Origin: Fructobacillus durionis
Lineage (GTDB): Bacteria; Bacillota; Bacilli; Lactobacillales; Lactobacillaceae
NCBI RefSeq assembly: GCF_900112405.1
Contig: NZ_FOLI01000001.1
Location: 62,001 to 126,000 of the forward strand
Reading direction: 5' to 3'
DNA: 64,000 nt
Shown: one piece after another, positions 1 through 10,735 of the stretch
How the letters are laid out: each line of letters begins with the position of its first letter
How positions within the stretch are numbered: position 1 is the first letter of the stretch
Notes under the pieces: model-generated
Told to the model about the DNA's origin: nothing
What the model saw: the letters and a program-made list of their open reading frames with translations, nothing else
Database searches by the model: none
Translations under genes and position numbers: made by a program

Positions 1-3000
1 CTTCATAAAATTTTGGTAATCGGTTCTGGACCAATTGTGATTGGACAGGCCGCGGAGTTTGATTACTCGGGTTCACAGGCCTGCTTGGCCTTGAAGGAAG
101 AGGGCTATGAAGTTATTCTAGTCAATTCCAACCCAGCCACTATCATGACCGACGAAGAGGTCGCGGACAAAGTTTACATGGAGCCGCTGACCAAGGAATT
201 TTTAAAGAAGATTATTTTAGAAGAAGAGCCCGACGCGATTTTGCCAACCTTAGGTGGGCAAACGGGGCTGAACCTGGCCAAAGAACTGGCCGACTCTTCG
301 CTCTTAAAGGAGAAAGGGATTGAGTTACTCGGAACAAAGCTGAAGGCCATTGAACAGGCCGAAGACCGACAGCTCTTTAAGGACCTCATGGACGAATTGC
401 AGGAACCAGTTCCTGCATCGGCCATCGCCACAACGGTGGAAGAGGCGCAGGCGATTGCTAAACAGATTGGCTTTCCTTTGGTTGTTCGACCAGCCTACAC
501 GCTGGGTGGTTCTGGCGGTGGCTTTGTCGACAACGAAGCGGAGTTACAAAGCATCGCGACCCACGGCTTGGACCTCTCACCAGTTAACCAGGTTTTGATT
601 GAGCAGTCGATAGCCGGCTTTAAGGAAATCGAGTTCGAGGTGATGCGCGATTCATCTGATAACGCGTTAATCGTGGCCAGCATGGAAAACGTGGATCCAG
701 TTGGTATCCACACGGGGGACTCAATTGTCGTTTCGCCAACACAGACTTTGGCCGACCGGGAATACCAAATGATGCGTGACGCGGCCCTAAAGATTATCCG
801 CGCCTTGAAAATCGAGGGTGGTGTGAACATCCAAATGGCGTTGGATCCAAACTCCTTTGACTACTACATCATCGAAGTGAATCCACGAGTTTCCCGCTCA
901 TCGGCATTGGCTTCCAAGGCGACGGGTTATCCTATTGCTAAGATGGCGGCCAAGATTGCTACTGGTCTGACTTTGGATGAAATTAAAAACCCAATTACGC
1001 AGACAACCTGGGCGGTCTTTGAACCAGCCTTGGACTACGTGGTCACCAAGATTCCACGCTTTCCATTCGATAAGTTCAAGGAAGCAAACCGAGCGCTGGG
1101 TACCCAGATGAAGGCGACCGGAGAGGTAATGGCCATCGGGCGTACCTTTGAAGAATCCTTGCAAAAGGCAATTCGTTCCTTGGAAATCGACCAGAAGGAT
1201 TTGACCGGAGTGGGTTACCATGACCGTTCGGTTGAAGACATGCTGGCGGATTTGATGCCTGGAAAGGAAGACCGAATCTTTGTCCTAGCGGAGTTAATCC
1301 GGCGGGGTGTCACGGTGGAAAAAATCCATGACATTACTAAAATCGATTTCTTCTACCTGGACAAGATTCAGCACATTGTTGAAATCGAGCAGGCCTTTAA
1401 AAAGAATCCAGCCGATGCCAAAGTCTTGAAAGAAGCCAAGGTTTACGGCTTCTCGGATGCAACGCTAGCAGCACTGTCCGGTAAGGATGAAATGGTCGTT
1501 CGCTCAGATCGACTCGCCGATGGGATTTGCCCAGTCTACAAGATGGTGGATACAGCCGCCGGGGAGTTTGAGTCGAAGACGCCTTACTACTACGGGACTT
1601 ACGAAGACGAAAACGAATCAATTCGCACGAAGCGCCCATCAGTTTTGGTACTGGGTTCTGGTCCCATCCGAATTGGCCAGGGAGTCGAGTTCGACTACGC
1701 CACGGTGCACGCGGTGAAGGCCTTACAGGCCGCTGGCTATGAAGCCATTATTCAGAACTCGAATCCGGAAACGGTTTCAACCGACTTTGCCATCTCGGAT
1801 AAGCTCTACTTTGAACCATTGACGCTGGAAGACGTGTTGAACGTCGTTGATTTAGAGCAACCACTAGGTGTGCTTGTGCAGTTCGGTGGTCAGACGGCTA
1901 TCAATCTGGCGGAAGGTTTGGTCAAGGCAGGTGTAAACCTGCTTGGAACCAACCTTGAAACCATTGACGAAGCCGAGGACCGGGATAAGTTCAACAAGGT
2001 CATGGACGAATTGAACCTAATTCAAGCCGACGGGGCATCGGCTACGACCGAAGAAGAGGCCGAAGAGGCTGCCAATAAGATTGGCTATCCACTTCTGATT
2101 CGTCCATCTTACGTCATTGGTGGCCGAGGGATGGAAGTCCTCGATAATTCCGCGGAACTCAAGCGCTACATGACGGAGGCTGTCAAAGTCTCCCGCGACC
2201 ATCCGGTCTTGCTAGACTCCTACCTAACTGGTCAGGAAGCCGAGCTGGACTTGATTTCGGATGGTAAGGATGTGGTTATCCCCGGCATCATGGAGCACGT
2301 TGAACGGGCTGGAATTCACTCTGGTGATTCCATGTCGGTCTATCCACCACAGGCGCTCTCATCTGACATTCAGGAGAAAATGATTTTGGCTGCGACAAAG
2401 TTGGCCCGCCGCCTAAAGGTGGTTGGCTTGATGAACGTGCAGTTTGTTATTCACAACAACGAGGCCTACGTGATTGAAGTGAACCCACGGGCTTCACGAA
2501 CGGTGCCTTTCCTATCAAAGGTAACCAAGGTGCCAATGGCACAGTTGGCAACCTTGGTATCACTGGGCCATTCACTGAAGGACTTGGGCTACAGCTCTGG
2601 ATTGGCCGAACAGTCCAAGCGGGTGCACGTCAAAGCACCGGTTTTCTCCTTCGAGAAGTTGCCAGATGTGAACCAAACGCTGGGCCCTGAAATGAAGTCA
2701 ACCGGGGAGGCGATTGGTTCTGCCGATACCTACCCAGAAGCCTTGAAGAAGGCCTTCTTATCAGCTAAGTTGCCTGACTTAGCAGCCAATGCCAAGGTTT
2801 ACCTGAGCTTTTCTGCAAAGGAAGAAGATGAGGCGCTGCCACTTGTGCAGCAGCTGATTGAATCTGGCAAGCAGCTCTTAGCTTCTGGTCAGACGGCCGA
2901 TTTCTTAGAAAAGTCAGGCTTCCCCGTTCAACGAGTGGAGAGTGACCAGGAACTTGTTGAACGCTTTGCTTCAGCAGACGTTGACTTGGTGGTTGATACC

Positions 3001-3165
3001 ATCGACTTGTTAGAAGAGGAAGCGCCACTGCAGGCTCGCGTCCGTGAACTAGCAACGGATGATGGCCGACCAATTTTAACGGCAATCGATACCTTTGCAG
3101 CCTTCTGCCAGGCCATGGCAGTCGCAAGCAAAACGCTATCCGTACAAGCATTAGGAGATGAATAA
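1..3165 (+). CDS. carB: Carbamoyl-phosphate synthase large subunit, 5' partial
   Basis: Makes carbamoyl phosphate from ammonia (delivered by CarA), bicarbonate and two ATP, the first step of pyrimidine and arginine synthesis. The reading frame is open from base 1 ([15 protein letters not shown]), so the true start, normally about seven or eight codons earlier, lies outside the window. The two homologous halves are both visible: each opens with a GSGP(I/V)-IGQ nucleotide loop (near residues 8 and 555), followed by an ATP-grasp domain with the EVNPR motif (near residues 290 and 825), and a C-terminal MGS-like regulatory domain after about residue 930. Length is normal for the family. The stop overlaps the ribosome-binding region of pyrD, so translation is probably coupled. 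This is the upstream member of the visible pyr operon; carA and any PyrR sites lie to the left. Confidence 0.97.
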   Translation, partial: LHKILVIGSGPIVIGQAAEFDYSGSQACLALKEEGYEVILVNSNPATIMTDEEVADKVYMEPLTKEFLKKIILEEEPDAILPTLGGQTGLNLAKELADSSLLKEKGIELLGTKLKAIEQAEDRQLFKDLMDELQEPVPASAIATTVEEAQAIAKQIGFPLVVRPAYTLGGSGGGFVDNEAELQSIATHGLDLSPVNQVLIEQSIAGFKEIEFEVMRDSSDNALIVASMENVDPVGIHTGDSIVVSPTQTLADREYQMMRDAALKIIRALKIEGGVNIQMALDPNSFDYYIIEVNPRVSRSSALASKATGYPIAKMAAKIATGLTLDEIKNPITQTTWAVFEPALDYVVTKIPRFPFDKFKEANRALGTQMKATGEVMAIGRTFEESLQKAIRSLEIDQKDLTGVGYHDRSVEDMLADLMPGKEDRIFVLAELIRRGVTVEKIHDITKIDFFYLDKIQHIVEIEQAFKKNPADAKVLKEAKVYGFSDATLAALSGKDEMVVRSDRLADGICPVYKMVDTAAGEFESKTPYYYGTYEDENESIRTKRPSVLVLGSGPIRIGQGVEFDYATVHAVKALQAAGYEAIIQNSNPETVSTDFAISDKLYFEPLTLEDVLNVVDLEQPLGVLVQFGGQTAINLAEGLVKAGVNLLGTNLETIDEAEDRDKFNKVMDELNLIQADGASATTEEEAEEAANKIGYPLLIRPSYVIGGRGMEVLDNSAELKRYMTEAVKVSRDHPVLLDSYLTGQEAELDLISDGKDVVIPGIMEHVERAGIHSGDSMSVYPPQALSSDIQEKMILAATKLARRLKVVGLMNVQFVIHNNEAYVIEVNPRASRTVPFLSKVTKVPMAQLATLVSLGHSLKDLGYSSGLAEQSKRVHVKAPVFSFEKLPDVNQTLGPEMKSTGEAIGSADTYPEALKKAFLSAKLPDLAANAKVYLSFSAKEEDEALPLVQQLIESGKQLLASGQTADFLEKSGFPVQRVESDQELVERFASADVDLVVDTIDLLEEEAPLQARVRELATDDGRPILTAIDTFAAFCQAMAVASKTLSVQALGDE

Positions 3166-3166
3166 G

Positions 3167-4102
3167 ATGACAGAAAAGAATTTAAAGACGCAACTTGCCC
3201 ACGTAGCCTTTGATGGTCCTTTGTTGAATGCCTCAGGTATTCACTGCCAAACGGCGGACGAATTGGCTGATCTTGCCGCAACGGCCAACTTGGGCGGGAT
3301 TGTGACTAAGTCAGCGACGCTTCTTCCCCGCCAGGGAAATGAGAATCCCCGTTACTACGACTTGGCTTACGGATCGATTAACTCAATGGGCTTGCCAAAC
3401 TTGGGCTATCCCTTCTACTTGGACTACGTGCAAAAGGAAGAGGCTAAGCCAACCATCCTTTCAGTAGCCGGATTGTCAGCTGACGATGTGATTGAAGTGC
3501 TCCGGGATGTCCAAAATTCTGATTACCAGGGGTTAACGGAATTAAATCTCTCTTGCCCCAACGTGATTGGGAAGCCCCAAACGGCCTACGACTTTGTCGC
3601 CACTCGCAAGGTTTTGGAACGTATCTTTGAATTCTTCACCAAGCCAATCGGTGTGAAGCTACCACCTTACTTTGACTTAGTGCACTTTGACCAAATCGCA
3701 GCGGTCCTAAACGACTTTCCATTGACCCACGTCAACACGGTCAACTCGGTCGGAAATGGATTAGTTGTCGATATTGAGAAGGAACAGGTGGTGACCAAGG
3801 CCAAGGGTGGATTCGGTGGCCTTGGTGGAGCAATGATTTTGCCAACGGCGCTGGCCAACGTTCGCGCCCTGCGTCAGCGCTTGAATGACAACATTGCCAT
3901 CATTGGAACCGGGGGTGTCACGACCGGTGCTGACGTCTTCGCCCATATTCTCTGTGGGGCCGACATGGTTTCTGTTGGAACGCAGGTAATTAAGGAAGGT
4001 TTGGGGGTCTATGACCGTTTGACCCAAGAACTGCAAGACATTATGGATGAAAAGGGCTATACAAGTTTGGCAGACTTCCGTGGTAAGTTGCAGGAACTAT
4101 AA
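3167..4102 (+). CDS. pyrD: Dihydroorotate dehydrogenase, class 1A
   Basis: Oxidises dihydroorotate to orotate in the cytoplasm, using FMN; class 1A enzymes pass electrons to fumarate. The 311-residue protein closely follows the Lactococcus PyrDA pattern: NASGIHC near the N-terminus, [12 protein letters not shown], the catalytic cysteine in ELNLSCPNV, and GTGGVTTG for FMN phosphate binding. Two in-frame ATGs exist (3158 and 3167); I chose 3167 because AGGAG at 3153-3157 then sits 9 bases upstream, whereas it would abut the earlier ATG. No PyrK partner is present next door, as expected for class 1A. Second gene of the pyr cluster. Confidence 0.95.
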   Translation: MTEKNLKTQLAHVAFDGPLLNASGIHCQTADELADLAATANLGGIVTKSATLLPRQGNENPRYYDLAYGSINSMGLPNLGYPFYLDYVQKEEAKPTILSVAGLSADDVIEVLRDVQNSDYQGLTELNLSCPNVIGKPQTAYDFVATRKVLERIFEFFTKPIGVKLPPYFDLVHFDQIAAVLNDFPLTHVNTVNSVGNGLVVDIEKEQVVTKAKGGFGGLGGAMILPTALANVRALRQRLNDNIAIIGTGGVTTGADVFAHILCGADMVSVGTQVIKEGLGVYDRLTQELQDIMDEKGYTSLADFRGKLQEL

Positions 4103-4113
4103 GGGGAGAGAAG

Positions 4114-4842
4114 ATGAGCCAATCACTGATGGTGGCCTTTGATGTGCCAGATAAAAAAGCAGCCTTAAAACTGGCTGAAGAGCTGGGCGGTGGACAAGGT
4201 AAGACTGCCAAAGTCGGAATGGAACTCTACTATAAAGAGGGTGCTGCTGTTGTGCAGGATTTGCAGGAACAGGGTTTTGCGATTTTCTTGGATTTGAAAC
4301 TCTTTGATATTCCGAACACCGTCCAAAAGGCCATGTTACAGTTAGCCCGTTTAGGCGTCGACTTCGTGACCGTCCATGCCATGGGTGGTAAAAAGATGTT
4401 ACAGGCTGCCAAGCGTGGGCTGGAACAGGGCGCTCTTGAAAGTGGTCTGCCAGCGCCTAAGCTCCTGGCTGTGACGGAATTGACATCGATTTCCGAAGCC
4501 ATTCTAAAGGATGAACAAAACTGTCGCTTAAACCTAAAGGAGCAAGTGGAGCAGCTGGCCTTGCTGGCAAAGGCAGCCGGCTGTGACGGCGTGGTCTGTT
4601 CGGCCTTGGAAGTGGCTGATTTACATCAAGTGGTTGGGGATGACTTCTTCTACTTGGTACCTGGTATCCGGATGGCCAATGATCAAGTCGGCGATCAGGT
4701 CCGAGTGGCCACACCTGCCAAGGCCAAGGCCTGGGGAGCCTCAGCCATTGTCGTCGGCCGGCCAATTAACCAGAGTACTGATGTTAAAACGGCCTATCAG
4801 GCCTACCTAGCTGACTGGCAAGGTAGCGAGCAAGAAAAGTAA
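4114..4842 (+). CDS. pyrF: Orotidine 5'-phosphate decarboxylase
   Basis: Decarboxylates OMP to UMP, the last step of de novo UMP synthesis. The 242-residue protein carries the signature FLDLKLFDIPNTV around residues 58-70 (the Asp-x-Lys-x-x-Asp catalytic set) and the phosphate-binding loop near VPGIR and VVGRPI toward the C-terminus, as in the TIM-barrel OMPDC family. AAGGGGAGAG precedes the ATG. It lies 11 bases after pyrD and just before pyrE, so all four pyr genes form one transcription unit that ends at the terminator after pyrE. Confidence 0.96.
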   Translation: MSQSLMVAFDVPDKKAALKLAEELGGGQGKTAKVGMELYYKEGAAVVQDLQEQGFAIFLDLKLFDIPNTVQKAMLQLARLGVDFVTVHAMGGKKMLQAAKRGLEQGALESGLPAPKLLAVTELTSISEAILKDEQNCRLNLKEQVEQLALLAKAAGCDGVVCSALEVADLHQVVGDDFFYLVPGIRMANDQVGDQVRVATPAKAKAWGASAIVVGRPINQSTDVKTAYQAYLADWQGSEQEK

Positions 4843-4857
4843 GAAGTGGAGCGGACG

Positions 4858-5487
4858 ATGACTTTACAAACAGAAATTATGAACCAGTTGATTGATGAAC
4901 AAATCGTCAAATTCAAGGAAGAGGGGCATTTCACCTTTGCCTCCGGTATTCACTCACCCATCTACACAGATCTGCGCCAGACGATTTCTTATCCAAAAAC
5001 GCGCAAGGACATCACGAAGGCGTTGGCTGCACTGGTGAAAGAGCATTATCCTGATACAACGGTGATTGCCGGTGTGGCGACAGCCGGGATTCCACAGGCG
5101 GCCCTGGTAGCTGACGAACTAGACTTGCCAATGGTCTATGTTCGCTCGAAACCAAAGGACCATGGAACCAAGAGCCAGATTGAGGGTGTGATTCGTGAAG
5201 ATGACAAGGTGCTCTTAATTGACGACTTGATTTCAACCGGTGGCTCCGTTTTGAAGGCGGCCAAGGCCGTACAGGCTGCGAACTACCAGGTGAGCGGCGT
5301 GCTCAGCATTTTCTCCTACGGTTTCCCAGATGCTATGCAGAACTTTGAGGATGCTGGTCTGACTTTTGAACCAGTCATCACTTATTCTGATTTGTTGCTT
5401 CGTTACCAGGAGCGGGCGGGGATGCCGGCTGATAAAGTCGCTTCCTACCAATCCTGGCATGAAGACCCATGGAACTGGGAAAAGTAA
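4858..5487 (+). CDS. pyrE: Orotate phosphoribosyltransferase
   Basis: Joins orotate to PRPP to give OMP. The 209-residue protein shows the type I phosphoribosyltransferase PRPP loop VLLIDDLISTGGS near residues 120-132 and the IAGVATAGIPQAA substrate region. A GTG at 4846 is also in frame, but GTGGAG at 4846-4851 is positioned as a ribosome site six bases before the ATG at 4858, so I chose the ATG. Last gene of the pyrimidine cluster; a strong terminator follows about 30 bases downstream. Confidence 0.95.
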   Translation: MTLQTEIMNQLIDEQIVKFKEEGHFTFASGIHSPIYTDLRQTISYPKTRKDITKALAALVKEHYPDTTVIAGVATAGIPQAALVADELDLPMVYVRSKPKDHGTKSQIEGVIREDDKVLLIDDLISTGGSVLKAAKAVQAANYQVSGVLSIFSYGFPDAMQNFEDAGLTFEPVITYSDLLLRYQERAGMPADKVASYQSWHEDPWNWEK

Positions 5488-5520
5488 TCTCTAATAGACA
5501 CTCCAAATAAAATCGTATAA

Positions 5521-5553
5521 AAAGGCTCTGCATCAACTGCAGAGCCTTTTTAT
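5521..5553 (+). terminator. Intrinsic terminator after pyrE
   Basis: Perfect 12-bp stem AAAGGCTCTGCA / TGCAGAGCCTTT with a 5-base loop, followed by T-rich sequence. Closes the pyr operon. Confidence 0.9.
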
Positions 5554-5577
5554 TGAACATTTTTATTTTGACTTTTT

Positions 5578-5586
5578 TGTTATAAT
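5578..5586 (+). promoter_or_regulatory. Extended -10 promoter of toxin locus
   Basis: TGTTATAAT is a consensus extended -10 element (TG-N-TATAAT). No clear -35 is seen at the proper distance. It would start the toxin transcript near 5593, giving a leader of about 50 bases before the first ribosome-binding site. Confidence 0.55.
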
Positions 5587-5644
5587 TTTGGCATAGAAAC
5601 AAGTGAAGATGGTAGCTATCCTTTCAATTAAGGAGGTGATGTAT

Positions 5645-5701
5645 ATGGTTGTCAAAACCAATGCTCAAATCCGAAGAAAGGAGATGCCTAGGTGCCGGTG
5701 A
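5645..5701 (+). CDS. Putative 18-aa leader peptide overlapping the toxin start
   Basis: ATG at 5645 opens a short frame encoding MVVKTNAQIRRKEMPRCR. It is preceded by AAGGAGGTGAT (5630-5640), which matches the anti-Shine-Dalgarno end of 16S rRNA over 11 bases, the strongest ribosome site in the region. Its TGA stop (5699-5701) overlaps a GTG codon (5698) of the toxin frame. I infer that translation of this leader controls or couples to toxin translation. The peptide is short and basic and I do not recognise it; it may matter only as a translated leader. Confidence 0.45.
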   Translation: MVVKTNAQIRRKEMPRCR

Positions 5702-5796
5702 CGGACGTCTTACAGCTGATGCTAGTTTTTGGGATTCTTATTCTGAATTTACTAGCACTCGTTGTTGAGCTTATTAAATTAGGCCAAAAAAAATAA
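5692..5796 (+). CDS. Holin-like toxin peptide, type I TA system
   Basis: Encodes a 34-residue peptide that begins (M/V)PVTDVLQLMLVFG and ends LIKLGQKK: one hydrophobic transmembrane helix flanked by an acidic N-side and a lysine tail. This matches the putative holin-like toxin (Hol_Tox) family seen in Lactobacillales. Start is GTG at 5692, eight bases after AGGAG (5679-5683); a second GTG at 5698 is possible and overlaps the leader ORF stop. Its last codons and whole 3' untranslated region lie opposite a predicted antisense RNA with its own promoter. Such peptides are thought to damage the membrane when expressed. Too short for routine gene calling. Confidence 0.75.
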   Translation: MPVTDVLQLMLVFGILILNLLALVVELIKLGQKK

Positions 5797-5907
5797 CTAT
5801 CTTTTGCTTTGCTGGCCTGAGATAGTTATTCATAACTAATAAAGGGTAGTCACCGTTAAACGGGTTTCTAGGAGCAATCGAGTTGCTGCTCGGTTGCTCT
5901 TCTTTAT
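5786..5907 (-). ncRNA. Predicted antisense antitoxin RNA
   Basis: A minus-strand transcript of about 120 bases is supported by both ends. The promoter on the minus strand has TTGCAG (5942-5937), a 17-base spacer and TATAAT (5919-5914), giving a start near 5907. The 3' end is a minus-strand intrinsic terminator: an 11-bp perfect stem (5820-5830 with 5792-5802) followed by eight U from the A-run 5786-5793. The RNA covers the last codons and entire 3' untranslated region of the toxin mRNA. Its 5' hairpin mirrors the toxin mRNA terminator, suiting a kissing or duplex interaction as in the Fst/RNAII paradigm. The RNA itself is inferred, not observed. Confidence 0.7.
5872..5907 (+). terminator. Terminator of toxin mRNA / 5' hairpin of antisense RNA
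   Basis: GAGCAATCGAG (5872-5882) pairs with CTCGGTTGCTC (5889-5899), one wobble, loop of six, then TTCTTTAT. On the plus strand it would end the toxin mRNA; on the minus strand it is the first hairpin of the antisense RNA. Confidence 0.65.
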
Positions 5908-5913
5908 GTCTAT

Positions 5914-5942
5914 ATTATATGCCCGCTAGAATATCACTGCAA
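5914..5942 (-). promoter_or_regulatory. Promoter of antisense RNA
   Basis: Minus-strand TTGCAG, 17-base spacer, perfect TATAAT. This is one of the best promoter matches in the window and no protein-coding gene follows it on that strand. Confidence 0.7.
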
Positions 5943-6030
5943 GCATATCAATCGTTAAGTGATGAATAATTGTGATGATTTCGGGCAATTTTTATTCTTA
6001 TATGGAGTCAATCTTAAATTTAAAAATTTC

Positions 6031-7823
<1,793 letters not shown>

Positions 7824-7851
7824 TCTGGGCATTTTAATTCAAAATGTATCA

Positions 7852-7881
7852 AAAAAAGACCGCTGTCCAGGCGGTTTTTTT
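7852..7881 (+). terminator. Terminator after pyrG
   Basis: A-run, ACCGC / GCGGT stem with seven-base loop, then seven T. Confidence 0.85.
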
Positions 7882-7907
7882 GATACGAAAAAGGATATAA
7901 TGGACCT

Positions 7908-9707
7908 ATGCTAGCTAATCCCTCAAAACATATTGAAGATAAACTATCACTTTTACCAAGTGAACCAGGTTCTTACCAAATGAAGGACTACACCGGCAAA
8001 ATTATCTATGTCGGGAAGGCCAAAAACTTAAAGAACCGTGTCCGTTCATACTTTAAGCAGGACCACGATGGTAAGACGGCCGAATTGGTTGCCAACATCG
8101 TCGACTTTGACTTCATTGTGACGAACTCCGATAAAGAGGCCTTTTTGCTCGAAAACGAGCTGATTAAAAAGTATAAGCCTTACTACAACATTCGTTTGAA
8201 GTACGGAACCGGCTATCCCTACATCAAGATTACCCAGGAACGGAATCCCCGTTTGGCTTTGGTGTCTGAAGTGAAGAAGGATGGCGCCTTTTACTTTGGC
8301 CCATACCCCAACGTCTATGCGGCCCAGGAAACCCTGCACTTCTTGGAAAAGAACTATCCCTTGCGCCGTTGCAAGGGCCGGCAGGGACGTCCTTGTTTGT
8401 ACTATTCAATGGGCCAGTGCCTAGGGGCCTGCTTTAAGTCCGTGCCAATGGCTGAATACGATGCCCAGGTCGACCGTATTAAGCGCTTTTTATCTGGTGA
8501 TACCAAAGTCGTGAAGAAGCGTTTGGCCAAAGAGATGGAAGAGGCAGCCGAGAAGATGGAGTTCGAACGGGCTGCTGACCTGCGTGACCAGCTGAAGTAC
8601 ATCGACGAAACCGTCGAAAGTCAGCGAGTGCTGTCCAAGGATTCAACGCCGCGAGACCTCTTCAACTACCACATGGACAAGGGTTGGATGACCGTTTCCG
8701 TCTTCTTCCTGCGTCAGGCACGTTTGATTCGGCAGATGAAGCAGACTTTTGCAGTCGTGTCAGACGGGGTGGACGAGTTGACGACCTTCATTCAACAGTT
8801 TTATCTGCAGAAGAACATTCAGAAACCAAGGGAAGTGCTGGTGCCAAAGGTTGTCGACGCCGACTTGATGTCCCAAGCCCTGGACTTACCGGTGCGAACA
8901 CCAGTCCGTGGTGAAAAGAAGGATTTGTTAGACCTTGCCGAAAAGAACGCCCGGATTGCGCTAGAAGAAAAGTTCCGTTTGATGGAACTGAACGAACAAA
9001 AGACGACCCAGGCGATGAAAGAAGTGACCGACGCCCTTGGTATTTCCATGGGCCACCGAATCGAAGCTTTTGATCATTCGCACACGCAGGGGGATGAGAT
9101 TGTTTCGGCCATGGTGGTTTTTGAAGACGGGCGTCCAAACAAGGATTTGTATCGTAAGTACAAGATTCACTCAACCAATCATGCCGATGAATGGCTGGAA
9201 ACCCAAGAGGTCATTCGCCGCCGGTACTCCCGTTTGCTTAAAGAGCACGAAGATATGCCGGATTTGATCCTGATGGACGGTGGGATTGCTCAACTGCACG
9301 CTGCCAAAGAAGTTTTGGAAGATGAGCTTGGCTTGGACATTCCAATTGCGGGGATGGTCAAGAACGATAAGCACAAGACAGCCGATTTGATTTCTGGTGA
9401 AACGGAAGAAATCGTGCCGCTTGACCATCACTCCCAGGGATTTTTCCTGATCCAACGTGTCCAGGACGAAGTGCACCGTTTTGTTATCACATTCCACCGG
9501 AAGTCCCGTTCGAAGAAGTCGCTGGCTTCCCGCCTGGATGCCATTTCTGGCGTCGGACCAAAGACCCGTCAGAAGCTATTGACTAACTTTGGTTCTCTAA
9601 CCAAGATTGAGGAAGCCTCTCCAGAAGAATTGCAAGAGTTGGGTCTGTCGAAGAAGACGGCTCAATTGATTCATTGGACGTTATCGCAGTCCAAGGTTGA
9701 AAAATAA
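7908..9707 (+). CDS. uvrC: Excinuclease ABC subunit C
   Basis: Makes both incisions around DNA lesions bound by UvrAB. The 599-residue protein has the GIY-YIG nuclease domain (GSYQMKDYTGKIIYVGKAKNLK, split over residues 21-42), a cysteine cluster typical of UvrC near residues 152-172, the UVR (UvrB-binding) helix near 205-235, an RNase H-like endonuclease domain (FDHSHTQGD and LILMDGG), and C-terminal helix-hairpin-helix motifs (ISGVGPKTRQKLL). ATG 7908 is the only sensible start: an ATG at 7900 stops at once. There is no well-placed Shine-Dalgarno (AAGGA is 13 bases away) and a TATAAT lies at 7896-7901, so the mRNA may be leaderless. Confidence 0.96.
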   Translation: MLANPSKHIEDKLSLLPSEPGSYQMKDYTGKIIYVGKAKNLKNRVRSYFKQDHDGKTAELVANIVDFDFIVTNSDKEAFLLENELIKKYKPYYNIRLKYGTGYPYIKITQERNPRLALVSEVKKDGAFYFGPYPNVYAAQETLHFLEKNYPLRRCKGRQGRPCLYYSMGQCLGACFKSVPMAEYDAQVDRIKRFLSGDTKVVKKRLAKEMEEAAEKMEFERAADLRDQLKYIDETVESQRVLSKDSTPRDLFNYHMDKGWMTVSVFFLRQARLIRQMKQTFAVVSDGVDELTTFIQQFYLQKNIQKPREVLVPKVVDADLMSQALDLPVRTPVRGEKKDLLDLAEKNARIALEEKFRLMELNEQKTTQAMKEVTDALGISMGHRIEAFDHSHTQGDEIVSAMVVFEDGRPNKDLYRKYKIHSTNHADEWLETQEVIRRRYSRLLKEHEDMPDLILMDGGIAQLHAAKEVLEDELGLDIPIAGMVKNDKHKTADLISGETEEIVPLDHHSQGFFLIQRVQDEVHRFVITFHRKSRSKKSLASRLDAISGVGPKTRQKLLTNFGSLTKIEEASPEELQELGLSKKTAQLIHWTLSQSKVEK

Positions 9708-9718
9708 TATTTAAGTGA

Positions 9719-9747
9719 AGTCAGTGAGTAAAGCTCGCTGACTTTTT
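9719..9747 (+). terminator. Terminator after uvrC
   Basis: AGTCAGTGAG / CTCGCTGACT stem followed by five T. Confidence 0.85.
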
Positions 9748-9826
9748 CTTTGGAGTTAATTTGAAAAAAGTATAAGATTACTTGTTTATTCCCCTTAAAC
9801 CTGCAATTTTATAAGGAAAAATCGTG

Positions 9827-9832
9827 TATAAT
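9827..9832 (+). promoter_or_regulatory. -10 element of pnuC
   Basis: Perfect TATAAT preceded by TG; no convincing -35. Predicts a transcript start near 9839 and an 80-base leader. Confidence 0.5.
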
Positions 9833-9838
9833 ATCCTT

Positions 9839-9915
9839 AATTTACCCTTGGGGTAAATGAAAATCACGAGCGTTGCTTCCGACACGGCTCGTATAAAAAA
9901 CAAGAGGAGATGAAC
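9839..9915 (+). promoter_or_regulatory. Structured leader of pnuC, possible riboswitch
   Basis: Two hairpins fill the leader. The first is a perfect 8-bp stem ATTTACCC / GGGTAAAT with loop TTG (9840-9858). The second pairs ACGAGC (9866-9871) with GCTCGT (9887-9892), and inside it GTTG with CGAC around CTTC. No U-tract follows, so control, if any, would be at translation. NAD+-II riboswitches are known upstream of pnuC in Lactobacillales; I cannot confirm that this leader fits their consensus. Confidence 0.4.
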
Positions 9916-9919
9916 AGAT

Positions 9920-10657
9920 ATGTTCACAAAAATAAATAAGCTGCTGCACAAGACCTTTTTTAAGGGGATGGTTGACCTATTCGACCTTCTTGGTGTCGTG
10001 ATGGTGTTGGCGGTTGCCTGGTATATGCACTTTTTGACAACACCACTGTCTGCTTTGCATTTCTTCCACGGTGCACAGGGTTATTGGATGACGACTTTTC
10101 CAGCGGTTGGGATTATCTCAACGCTATCAGCCGTTGCCTCCATCACGTCAACGCGTTTCATTGCCAAGCAATACAACCTGGGTAACTGGATTTCATGGAT
10201 TAACGTGATTTTTGCCGGATTGCTCGATTTCGGATTTGGTAACATGGGAGCTTGGTTAACCTATCCGATCTCTGTGGTGACCAACTATCTACCAACCCGC
10301 ATGACGGAATGGACGGAGAATAAGACGCCGAAGAAGGCGAAGTGGTACGTTGTCTGTCTTTTGATTGTGACGGCATTTTTGCTTTCGTTTGGCTTGAACT
10401 ACCTTGGCTATGGTCTATGCCATTGGCCGGTCAATGCGGTTTACTACTTGGCGTCAATCACCTTTGGCTTAGCGCTAACGGCTGATGTTTTGAATATCTT
10501 TAAGGTACAAGAGCAGTGGTACTTCTGGGGAATCTATAACATCGCCAACTTTGGGAAGGCCCTAACTCAGCGCAACTTTGCCAATGTTGGTAAGTATTCC
10601 TACTATATTGTGAACTCGCTTTGGGCAATGGTTACTTGGGCGAAGAAGTCAAAGTAG
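9920..10657 (+). CDS. pnuC: Nicotinamide riboside transporter, PnuC family
   Basis: Imports nicotinamide riboside (or related vitamin) by facilitated diffusion for NAD synthesis. The 245-residue protein has about seven membrane helices and the family's C-terminal pattern, EQWYFWGIYNIANFGKALTQ (one tryptophan-rich helix), then a final helix ending VNSLWAMVTW. GAGGAG lies eight bases upstream of ATG 9920. It stands alone between two terminators behind a structured leader. The substrate could instead be another B vitamin handled by Pnu proteins (thiamine, riboflavin). Confidence 0.82.
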   Translation: MFTKINKLLHKTFFKGMVDLFDLLGVVMVLAVAWYMHFLTTPLSALHFFHGAQGYWMTTFPAVGIISTLSAVASITSTRFIAKQYNLGNWISWINVIFAGLLDFGFGNMGAWLTYPISVVTNYLPTRMTEWTENKTPKKAKWYVVCLLIVTAFLLSFGLNYLGYGLCHWPVNAVYYLASITFGLALTADVLNIFKVQEQWYFWGIYNIANFGKALTQRNFANVGKYSYYIVNSLWAMVTWAKKSK

Positions 10658-10702
10658 GGATTAGAAACGATCAAAGTGAAAGATGAAAAGTAAATAATTG
10701 TA

Positions 10703-10735
10703 AAAGTCAGTGGGCGGAAGCTTGCTGACTTTTTT
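10703..10735 (+). terminator. Terminator after pnuC
   Basis: AAGTCAGT / GCTGACTT stem with large loop, six T. Confidence 0.8.

Noticed and set aside
2765-3281. Long minus-strand ORFs opposite carB and pyrD
   Set aside because: Antisense shadows of strongly conserved coding sequence; low-complexity, family-less products.
5600-5870. Direct repeats like the DRa/DRb of Fst systems
   Set aside because: Only a short GGTAG is shared between the toxin 5' leader and the antisense-covered region, too little to claim.
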